A stretch of DNA of 12,873 nt from Clostridiales bacterium UBA735 (GTDB taxonomy: Bacteria > Bacillota > Clostridia > Oscillospirales > Oscillospiraceae), in assembly GCA_002298695.1 (NCBI GenBank), contig DBLB01000059.1, forward strand, positions 18,741 through 31,613. Direction: 5' to 3'. The number at the start of each line of letters is the position of its first letter. The first letter of the stretch is position 1. A model generated the notes under the pieces. It had not been told where the DNA came from, ran no database searches, and worked only from the letters and a program-made list of their open reading frames with translations. Positions 7,256 through 12,873 of the stretch are shown one piece after another. A program made the position numbers and the translations under genes.

Positions 7256-8548
7256 TTATCCTTTGAGTTTGGCAAGCAGGTTCGGGAGCAGCATGGCGAC
7301 GCCCGGAACGAATGCGCACAGAAGCAGAACGATCACCATTGCGGCGACAAACGGCCAGACGGTCTTTGCCAGCTTGCTCATCGGCTGTTTGGCAATGCTG
7401 CCTGCGATGAACAGCTGAAGGCCCACGGGCGGCGTAATGCTGCCGATGCAGAAGTTCATGACCGTCAGCACGCCGAAGTGCGCCGCGCTGAAGCCCAGCT
7501 GCTGCGCGATCGGGAACAGGATCGGCGTCATGATGATCATGCCGGCGTTCGCCTCCATGAACAGCCCCAGGAAGAGGTAGAGCAGCATCACCATAAAGAT
7601 GAACACATTGGGGTCATGCGTAAAGCCGAGGATGAACGTCGAAATGGCCTGCGGCAGATTCATTCTGGTCATCACCCAGCCAAAAATCGCCGCAATGCCG
7701 ATGATGAACATCGGAACCGTCGTGCCCATGACCGCGTTTTTCAGAATGGTATAGATGTTTTTCCGATTGATATTTTTTGTGCAAAGGCCGAAAATCAGCG
7801 CATACAGACACGCCACGCCGCCGGCCTCTGTTGCGGTAAAGATACCGGAAAGAATGCCGCCGAGGATGATGATCGGCATCAGCAGCGCCGGAATTGCGTG
7901 AATGGTCGCATCCACACGCTCCTTGTGCGGTGCCTTGGGCTTCAGCACAAAGTTGCGCTTTTTGGTCTGGAAATGTACCAGCGCCATCACGGCCAGGCCC
8001 ATCAGGATTCCGGGAACCAGTCCGCCGAGGAACATATCGCCGATGGACGCACCGGTCATGGAGCCATAGAGCACCATCATGATCGACGGCGGAATGATCG
8101 GCCCGATAATGCCGCCGCATGCCACAACACAGGCTGCGAGATCCGGTTCATAGCCCTCCTCCTCCATTGCCGGGATCATAAGCGTTCCCATCGCGGCGGT
8201 ATCCGCAGAAGCGGAACCGGAAATGCCGGCCATGAGCATGGACGCCAGCACCGTAATATGGGCAAGGCTTGCACGCAGATGTCCCAGCAGCGCGGAGGCA
8301 AAGCGCACGATCCGTTTGGTAATGCCCGCTTCGCCCATCAGTTCGCCCGCGAGAATGAACAGCGGAATGGCCATCAGCGAGAAGGAATCCATCATAACGA
8401 ACATTCTCTGCGGCACGATCATCGCCGCCAGAGAGCCGTCCATCATAATGCACACAATGGCGGATGCACCGATCGCGAAGGCAATGGGCACACCCAGGAT
8501 CAACAGGCCGAAAAATGCGGCCAGCATGACGATCAGCATACTGTTCAT
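7256..8548 (-). CDS. dctM: TRAP transporter large permease DctM
   Basis: Polytopic membrane protein of 430 residues, the channel-forming subunit of a TRAP transporter that uses an ion gradient to import a substrate delivered by DctP. Family landmarks are GVPIAFAIGAS (19-29), MAGISGSASADTAAMGTLMIPAM (106-128), GGIIGPIIPPSIMMVLYG (145-162), TATEAGG (238-244), MEANAGMIIMTPILFPIAQQLG (331-352) and CIGSITPPVGLQLF (367-380). More than ten hydrophobic segments are present and the length is normal. The start is the ATG at 8548, with GGAGG 9 bases upstream; it overlaps the dctQ stop by four bases (ATGA), so translation is coupled to dctQ. The open frame runs further upstream to 8773, but that extension overlaps dctQ and does not resemble the family. 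It is the last gene of its operon. Confidence 0.95.
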   Translation of the reverse strand: MNSMLIVMLAAFFGLLILGVPIAFAIGASAIVCIMMDGSLAAMIVPQRMFVMMDSFSLMAIPLFILAGELMGEAGITKRIVRFASALLGHLRASLAHITVLASMLMAGISGSASADTAAMGTLMIPAMEEEGYEPDLAACVVACGGIIGPIIPPSIMMVLYGSMTGASIGDMFLGGLVPGILMGLAVMALVHFQTKKRNFVLKPKAPHKERVDATIHAIPALLMPIIILGGILSGIFTATEAGGVACLYALIFGLCTKNINRKNIYTILKNAVMGTTVPMFIIGIAAIFGWVMTRMNLPQAISTFILGFTHDPNVFIFMVMLLYLFLGLFMEANAGMIIMTPILFPIAQQLGFSAAHFGVLTVMNFCIGSITPPVGLQLFIAGSIAKQPMSKLAKTVWPFVAAMVIVLLLCAFVPGVAMLLPNLLAKLKG

Positions 8549-9054
8549 ACGTCGCTGCCTCCTTTCAACGCGCGGATGGTGGAAAGAACATTGCAGACGG
8601 ATGAAAAAATACTGCAAAACCAGCCGACGACCGTACCGGCGTATACCAGGCCCATGGAGAGCTTGAGCGCAATTGATGTGTTTGCTGCAAATTTCGCAGC
8701 CAGCTGGTAGCTGGCAATGGTCATATAGACGCACACAAGCAGCACCACGATGTCTCCAAACAGCGTGAACCACAGCTGATTGTGCGGCTTGAAGCGGGTG
8801 ACCAGGATATCAATTGCCATGTGCTAGCGCTGGCGGATGGCAATACCCGTGGACAGCATGACGAGCCATACGCCCGCATAGCGGGACAGCTCTTCCGACC
8901 AGACCAGCGGGCTGCCGATAATGAAGCGGCAGAAGACCTGGGTAATGGTGGACAGAAATACGACCGACACAAGAATCACACAGACGACCTCGCAGATCTT
9001 TTCCATCCATTCCACAACGCGTTCCAGGCCATTTGGCGTTTTTGCGTGTTCCAT
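8545..9054 (-). pseudogene. dctQ: TRAP transporter small permease DctQ, interrupted by one in-frame TAG
   Basis: The frame from ATG 9054 to TGA 8545-8547 spans 170 codons, the normal DctQ size, and is open except for a TAG at 8824-8826 (codon 77). Before it lie TM1 (about 21-48), the family motif WSEELSRYAGVWLVML and the end of TM2 (STGIAIRQR). After it the protein resumes in the same frame with H-MAIDILVTRF, TM3 (LWFTLFGDIVVLLVCVYMTI) and TM4, and ends at the coupled dctM start. Nothing is deleted or shifted, so only the single codon is abnormal. DctQ bridges DctP and DctM in the membrane; without it the transporter should fail. An ATG two codons after TAG (8820) could restart translation, but it has no ribosome site. 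AGAGAGG lies 9 bases before the 9054 start. Alternatives are a recent nonsense mutation, a sequencing or assembly error, or amber readthrough. Confidence 0.85.
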
Positions 9055-9098
9055 ATTGGAGAACCTCTCTTTCTTTCAGGCATGGACTGATTCCATCA

Positions 9099-9129
9099 GG
9101 CGCCGCAGAGGGCCTCCCTCTGCGGCGCC
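9099..9129 (-). promoter_or_regulatory. Stable hairpin between dctP and dctQ
   Basis: A perfect 14-bp GC-rich stem (GGCGCCGCAGAGGG at 9099-9112, complement at 9116-9129) closes a 3-base loop. No T-run follows it on the minus strand, so it is not a classical terminator. A weaker 5-bp stem (ATGGA/TCCAT, 9082-9096) follows before the dctQ ribosome site. Such hairpins behind binding-protein genes often protect the upstream mRNA and keep the binding protein in excess over the permease; that role here is inference. Confidence 0.65.
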
Positions 9130-9141
9130 CGAAAAACGGAT

Positions 9142-10248
9142 TCAGTTTGCACGGGCGCTGTTGATCATCTCAAGCAGATCCGTGCAGTTGTTTGCCGATG
9201 CGATCTCCTCATGGACGCCGAGGCACGCCTCACGGAGCTGGTCGCGGTCGATGTCGTTGATTTCGATCCCGGCCTTCTCCATTTCGGTCAGCGCATTGTT
9301 GTTCGACTCGTCGAACGCGGGCCACTCCCATTCCACAACTTCCGCCATCGCCTCATCGATAATGGTCTTGGCGTCGTCATTCAGGCTGTCCCAGTAGCTG
9401 TTCATGCAGATCGGCGCAACCGTCGTAAAGATGTGGTTCGTCTTTGCAATGTACTTGCCGACTTCATAGAACTTCATCGTGTAAATCTGGTCTGCGGAAA
9501 CCTCCACGCCTTCCACGACGTCCGTCTGGATGGACGTATAGACCTCAGAGAATGCGATCGGCGTGGGCTTTGCGCCGAGGGCCTGGAACATCTTGATGTA
9601 CACATCGACCTCCGGGGCGCGGATGCGCAGGCCCTTGAAGCTGTCCAGGTCCTCCAGCTTGGTCTTTGCAGTCAGCATGTCGCGGAAGCCGGAATTCAGA
9701 TACCCGAGGATGTGCATATCCTGTCCGTTGGAGAGCGTTTCGCGCAGCTGTGCGCCGACATCGCCGTTGAGGCACGCCTGAACATGGTCGAGATCGTCAA
9801 AGACAAACGGCAGATCCAGCACGGCAAATTCCGGCTGAATATTGGAGATATAGGCCGTTGTGGCCAGCACGATATCAATGGTACCCATCTGGATGCCTTC
9901 GATCATATCGCGCTCGTTGCCGAGCTGTGCCGCAGGATAGACGACGATCTTGATCTTGCCGCCGCTCTTTTCGCTCACGAGCTCCGCGAGCTTATTGCAC
10001 GCCTGATCGAGCACGGAGCCGACCGCCAGATTGTGTGCCAGGCTGATCTCAATGGCTTCCCCCGTATAGCCGGCTGTGTCGGCAGCATCCGCTGCTGCAT
10101 CACCCGCAGCAGAATCCGCCGCCGCGTCTGCCGGTGCAGCTATGCTCTCTGTGGTCGTATCGACTGTATCCGGCGCCTTGTTGCAGGCCGCCATCGCCAG
10201 TGCCAATGCAAGCGCCAACAGCAAACATACGATTCTTCTGAGTTTCAT
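9142..10248 (-). CDS. dctP: TRAP transporter substrate-binding lipoprotein DctP
   Basis: Extracytoplasmic solute receptor of 368 residues that captures the substrate, usually an organic acid, and passes it to DctQM. The N-terminus MKLRRIVCLLLALALALAMA leads to a lipobox (AMAAC) with Cys22, so it is a membrane-tethered lipoprotein, as expected in a Gram-positive cell. Residues 26-60 form an Ala/Asp-rich linker. The DctP fold follows: SLAHNLAVGS, VYPAAQLGNERDMIEGIQMG, DLPFVF, NSGFRDMLTAKT, GLRIRAPE with Arg210 at the position that binds the substrate carboxylate, and FSEVYTSIQTDVVEGVE. The start is the ATG at 10248, with AAGGAGG 8 bases upstream; the in-frame ATG at 10299 lies inside an upstream hairpin and has no family similarity. 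It is flanked by long inverted repeats on both sides. The substrate cannot be told from the sequence. Confidence 0.95.
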   Translation of the reverse strand: MKLRRIVCLLLALALALAMAACNKAPDTVDTTTESIAAPADAAADSAAGDAAADAADTAGYTGEAIEISLAHNLAVGSVLDQACNKLAELVSEKSGGKIKIVVYPAAQLGNERDMIEGIQMGTIDIVLATTAYISNIQPEFAVLDLPFVFDDLDHVQACLNGDVGAQLRETLSNGQDMHILGYLNSGFRDMLTAKTKLEDLDSFKGLRIRAPEVDVYIKMFQALGAKPTPIAFSEVYTSIQTDVVEGVEVSADQIYTMKFYEVGKYIAKTNHIFTTVAPICMNSYWDSLNDDAKTIIDEAMAEVVEWEWPAFDESNNNALTEMEKAGIEINDIDRDQLREACLGVHEEIASANNCTDLLEMINSARAN

Positions 10249-10268
10249 TGTATTTTCCTCCTTTTTTC

Positions 10269-10300
10269 GATGACCTTGCACCATGGCGTGCAAGGTCATC
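10269..10300 (-). promoter_or_regulatory. Inverted repeat just upstream of the dctP ribosome site
   Basis: GATGACCTTGCAC (10288-10300 on the minus strand) pairs perfectly with 10269-10281 around a 6-base loop. The dctP AAGGAGG begins 5 bases further on. No T-run follows, so it is not a terminator; it may be an mRNA hairpin controlling or protecting dctP, or a palindromic operator. Confidence 0.6.
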
Positions 10301-10301
10301 T

Positions 10302-10331
10302 GTTTACGTTTCAGCCCCCCTCAACGTAAAC
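10302..10331 (-). promoter_or_regulatory. Second inverted repeat in the URO-D/dctP gap
   Basis: GTTTACGTT and AACGTAAAC form a perfect 9-bp stem around a 12-base loop that carries a run of six G on the transcript strand. One base separates it from the 10269-10300 repeat, giving two hairpins in tandem. Its function is unknown. Confidence 0.55.
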
Positions 10332-10335
10332 TTCC

Positions 10336-11574
10336 TTACCGGACTGGTCCGAATTCTTCGGCCTTTTTCTTGATATAGAGGATGCGGTCGAGATCGGCAT
10401 CGGGCGGCGTGGTATCGGCAATGCCGAGGATGATATGGCGGCCGTCGCCGATCGTTTCCAGCGTATCGTTGATGTACTTTTCAAACTCGTACTGCGTGAA
10501 GGAACCCTCCAGCAGGGCGATGGACGGAATGCCGCCCCAGATCGTGATCTTGTCGCCGAACTTCTCGCGGTATTCCTTCAGCGGCAGGCGCGTCATCGGT
10601 GCAGGGCAGATCGAGTCCGCCACGTCCATGCCGCTCTGCGCATAGAGGTTGAGCAGGCCGGCGTTTTCGCCGTCCGGATGCGTGATGATGAACTTTCCGG
10701 CCTCGTGCGCCAGCTTGGAATAACGCTGGAGCACCGGCATGACATACGGTTCGAACACGCTCGGCGGCGTGGTCGTCGTGTTGAAGTTCGCACCCGTCAG
10801 GATGAGCTCGGCCTTGGACTTCAGGTTCGCATCGAAGATCTTGTCGAAGAACGGCATCAGCCGGTCGTTCAGCTTTTCGAGCAGCTCCGGTTCCTCGCTG
10901 TTGAACAGGTGGAATGCCTGCGGGCCCATCAGATCCTGGCAGATGTAGTGCATGGGCGAGGCCCAGGCGGAGCAGTAGCCGATGCAAAGGCCGTTGTCGC
11001 CGACGACTTCTTCGCGGAACTGATCGTATTTTTCGTAATCTGGAATGACCTCGCAGTTTTCAAACAGGTAGGCCACCGTCTCCATCTGCTGGATCGTCTC
11101 GTCGAGGTCGACAAAGTGGTCGGTGCCGACGTCCTCATACTTGATGGCATGGTTGTCAATGACGTTCAGCGTCAGGCCGGACGTGCGCATATTGTCGGTG
11201 TACTGATAGCCGCAGGTGATCTCGCCGACCGGTGTCGTATAACGGATGCGGAACTTGCCGGGCGCGACCTCTTTCCACTCGCGCTTCATATTGTGGAATT
11301 CCAGCCGGAACGGCTTCGTATTGAATCGGTAATGGCCGAGACCGATGTCCACATCGCGGTCTTCGCCGTCCCATGCCTTGTAGTTTGGGATGATGTAGTG
11401 GTAGCCAAGGCCGAGATCCTCAGTCAGCTCCTTGAGCGTTGCATTTTTATACTTGTCCGGCAGTGTGCCGCGCAGCTTGCGTGCGTTGTACCAGATGTCC
11501 AGTCTCGGAAGGTACGGCAGCTGGTCCACGGGTTTGCCCTGAATCGTTGCGAGCAGGCGTTCTTTGATCGTCAT
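10336..11574 (-). CDS. Uroporphyrinogen-decarboxylase-superfamily protein (not HemE)
   Basis: Cytosolic TIM-barrel protein of 412 residues, in the superfamily that includes HemE and the corrinoid methyltransferases MtaA and CmuA. The N-terminal signature is KERLLATIQGKPVDQLPYLP. The C-terminal half has GANFNTTTTPPSVFEPYVMP (261-280), IITHPDGENAGLLNLYAQSG (296-315), IWGGIPSIALL (345-355) and HIILGIADTTPPDADLDRIL (380-399). The RQAGR motif of true HemE is absent. In MtaA-type enzymes a zinc site uses an HxC pair; here the matching place reads His299-Pro-Asp-Gly, so the cysteine is missing and methyl transfer by the known mechanism is doubtful. No corrinoid protein is nearby. GGAGG lies 10 bases before the ATG at 11574; the upstream in-frame ATG at 11625 overlaps the M20 gene. 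It lies 28 bases after that gene and 87 before dctP, suggesting a role in metabolism of the imported compound. The reaction is unknown. Confidence 0.8.
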   Translation of the reverse strand: MTIKERLLATIQGKPVDQLPYLPRLDIWYNARKLRGTLPDKYKNATLKELTEDLGLGYHYIIPNYKAWDGEDRDVDIGLGHYRFNTKPFRLEFHNMKREWKEVAPGKFRIRYTTPVGEITCGYQYTDNMRTSGLTLNVIDNHAIKYEDVGTDHFVDLDETIQQMETVAYLFENCEVIPDYEKYDQFREEVVGDNGLCIGYCSAWASPMHYICQDLMGPQAFHLFNSEEPELLEKLNDRLMPFFDKIFDANLKSKAELILTGANFNTTTTPPSVFEPYVMPVLQRYSKLAHEAGKFIITHPDGENAGLLNLYAQSGMDVADSICPAPMTRLPLKEYREKFGDKITIWGGIPSIALLEGSFTQYEFEKYINDTLETIGDGRHIILGIADTTPPDADLDRILYIKKKAEEFGPVR

Positions 11575-11602
11575 GGTCTGCGTTCCTCCTTTTCCGTTCC
11601 GC

Positions 11603-12814
11603 TCAGCACGCGACGCGTGCCACAATCATCGCATAGCCTTCCAGTGCCTGTTCCATCAGGTCAATGCGGATCCGGTCGCGCGGGCCGTGGCAGTAGATCT
11701 CCTCCGCGGGGCTGTAGCCGATGGTCGGCACGCCCATCACGGTTGCGATATATGCCGCGTCGGTGCCGTAGTCCCAGAAATAGGTCTTCGGGAACTGGCC
11801 CATCTCGTGCAGCGCGTCCAGCGTCTTCTGGATCAGCGGATGGTTGATGTCCGTGATGAAATAGGGCTTGTCGAGACGTGCAAATTCATGCACGCCGGTG
11901 TAGCTCGTGTGCTCCAGCTCGCGCACGCGCAGCTCGAACTTTGCCTCGGGGTCAGCAGCCTCCACCTCATCCGCCAGCTTGCGGAAGTCGGCGAGGACCG
12001 TGTCGGCGTTCTCCTTGGAATTGTAGCGGTAGTCGATGTTGACCGTGCAGCTGTCCGGCACAACGCAGTTGAAACCGGGATGGCATTCGATGTTGATGAT
12101 GGACAGAGAGCTCTGGAACGTGCCGTCCGTGGGCAGATGTTTCGCCATCTCATCGATCTTGACGATCATCGGTGCCATTTTCGACACGGCGTTCACGCCG
12201 TTCCACGGCGCGCTGGAGTGGCTGTTCTTGCCGCGGGAGATGACCTGCACCTCGAGACGGCCGCGGTGGCCGATGGCAATGTCCATACCGGTCGACTCGC
12301 CGGAGATGGCCAACGCAAACTTCCGGTCGCAGAAGCAGTCCTCGCACATGCGGAGCGCGCCCCACATATCGCCCGGCTCCTCCTCGACGACAAACGTGAA
12401 CACCAGATCTCCCTTGAGCGGCAGACCCAGCTTCTTCACCAGCGCCCCAAGGTAGACCTGCGTGGCAATGGTGCCCTTCGTGTCGCTCGCGCCGCGGCCG
12501 TGGATGCAGCCCTCGGCGATCTCACCGCCGAACGGGTCATACTGCCAGGCCGAAAGATCGCCCGGATCCACCTGATCCATGTGGCAGTTGAACAGAATGC
12601 TGTTTCCGGTGCCGTCGCCCTTGAGAATGCCGATGATGTTGCCGGTCCGGTCGCGGAACGCCTCGTCGTAACCGAGCGTCTGCAATTCTTCCAGAATCGC
12701 GTCCGCGACCGCCTTCTCATGGCCTGTGTCGCTGCGCAGGCGGATGATCTTCTGGGCAAAAGCGACCATCGGCTCATAAAGCTCTGCCGCCTGTTTCTGA
12801 ATCTGTTCTTTCAT
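11603..12814 (-). CDS. M20-family metallohydrolase, YgeY-like
   Basis: Cytosolic zinc-dependent amidohydrolase/peptidase of 403 residues, the same length as E. coli YgeY, which it resembles most by eye. The M20 metal and catalytic set is complete: His78 and Asp80 (CHMDQVD), Asp111 (GRGASDTKG), Glu144 as base and Glu145 as ligand (VVEEEPGD), Glu173 (SGEST) and His376 (YCHGPRD). The dimer-domain histidine is His199 (NSHSSAP), preceded by IGHRGRLEV. The family cleaves amide bonds of N-acyl amino acids, dipeptides, carbamoyl compounds and the like, so the operon may act on an amide-linked carboxylate. The start is the ATG at 12814 with AAGGAGG 5 bases upstream; the ATG at 12841 has no properly spaced ribosome site. 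ArgE, DapE or PepV-type activities are possible alternatives, but no partner genes of those pathways are present. Confidence 0.9.
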   Translation of the reverse strand: MKEQIQKQAAELYEPMVAFAQKIIRLRSDTGHEKAVADAILEELQTLGYDEAFRDRTGNIIGILKGDGTGNSILFNCHMDQVDPGDLSAWQYDPFGGEIAEGCIHGRGASDTKGTIATQVYLGALVKKLGLPLKGDLVFTFVVEEEPGDMWGALRMCEDCFCDRKFALAISGESTGMDIAIGHRGRLEVQVISRGKNSHSSAPWNGVNAVSKMAPMIVKIDEMAKHLPTDGTFQSSLSIINIECHPGFNCVVPDSCTVNIDYRYNSKENADTVLADFRKLADEVEAADPEAKFELRVRELEHTSYTGVHEFARLDKPYFITDINHPLIQKTLDALHEMGQFPKTYFWDYGTDAAYIATVMGVPTIGYSPAEEIYCHGPRDRIRIDLMEQALEGYAMIVARVAC

Positions 12815-12851
12815 GGGAACCTCCTTCAAACACTGCTTCATTCCTCTGTTA

Positions 12852-12873
12852 TTATGCTTCGCCGCCCACCTCT
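12852..12873 (-). CDS. Possible 3' end of an upstream gene
   Basis: Reading in from the right edge, one frame gives GAG GTG GGC GGC GAA GCA followed by two TAA codons (12849-12854). A doubled stop 35 bases before the M20 start would suit a preceding operon gene, and no terminator or promoter is seen in the gap. Six codons are too few to be sure. Confidence 0.25.

Noticed and set aside
7241..8710. Long plus-strand open frame opposite dctM and part of dctQ
   Set aside because: Antisense shadow: the product is extremely rich in H, R, Q and N and shows no recognisable fold, while dctM on the other strand is fully conserved.
8549..8773. N-terminal extension of dctM
   Set aside because: It overlaps the coding frame of dctQ, has no membrane-protein character, and the ATG at 8548 has a good ribosome site and an ATGA overlap with dctQ.
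8824..8826. Pyrrolysine as the residue at the dctQ TAG
   Set aside because: Known pyrrolysine proteins are mostly methylamine methyltransferases, no pyl gene is visible here, and a URO-D-like neighbour alone is not evidence for it. Kept only as one option to test genome-wide.
10336..11574. True uroporphyrinogen III decarboxylase (hemE)
   Set aside because: The RQAGR substrate motif is missing, the N-terminal region differs, and no haem biosynthesis genes are nearby.
10435..11847. Long plus-strand open frame opposite the URO-D-like and M20 genes
   Set aside because: Antisense shadow crossing two recognised genes, with no ribosome site or familiar motif.
1..12873. tRNA, rRNA, CRISPR, insertion sequence or phage genes
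   Set aside because: Gaps between genes are at most about 230 bases and contain only promoters and hairpins; no spaced direct repeats, cloverleaf or transposase-like sequence was seen.

Overview
The window reads as a piece of a GC-rich Gram-positive chromosome, most likely a gut-type Clostridia (Oscillospirales/Oscillospiraceae-like). This is an inference from strong Shine-Dalgarno sites of the AAGGAGG type, secreted proteins with SLH, cohesin and dockerin modules, and a DctPQM TRAP operon. No RNA gene, CRISPR array, insertion sequence or phage gene was found.

Region 1 (1-342): the 3' end of a rightward gene, then two strong hairpin terminators separating it from the convergent cluster.

Region 2 (343-6528, minus strand): a compact three-gene surface operon with gaps of about 29-34 bases. 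Its order of transcription is (a) a small exported protein with an N-terminal cohesin-like domain and three SLH repeats (5488-6528), (b) a small exported protein with a C-terminal dockerin (4829-5458), and (c) a giant exported protein with an N-terminal cohesin-like domain, a long stalk of Ig-like, YDG-type and MBG-type beta domains, and three C-terminal SLH repeats (343-4794). A near-consensus promoter lies at 6587-6615. Two wall-anchored cohesin carriers flank one dockerin carrier and no glycoside hydrolase is present, so this may be a small non-cellulosomal cohesin-dockerin surface assembly.

Region 3 (6529-7242): a divergent promoter region and a single-gene rpiB unit (ribose-5-phosphate isomerase B) with its own promoter and a bidirectional terminator.

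Region 4 (7256-12873, minus strand): a catabolic/uptake operon. In transcription order it carries an M20 YgeY-like metallohydrolase, a uroporphyrinogen-decarboxylase-superfamily protein that is not HemE, and a TRAP transporter: DctP lipoprotein, DctQ small permease, DctM large permease. Long inverted repeats sit before and after dctP. The dctQ frame is open from end to end except for one TAG codon. The likely logic is import of an organic acid or amide by the TRAP system, then amide hydrolysis by the M20 enzyme and a further step by the URO-D-like protein; the substrate cannot be read from the sequence. The operon probably continues upstream beyond the window.
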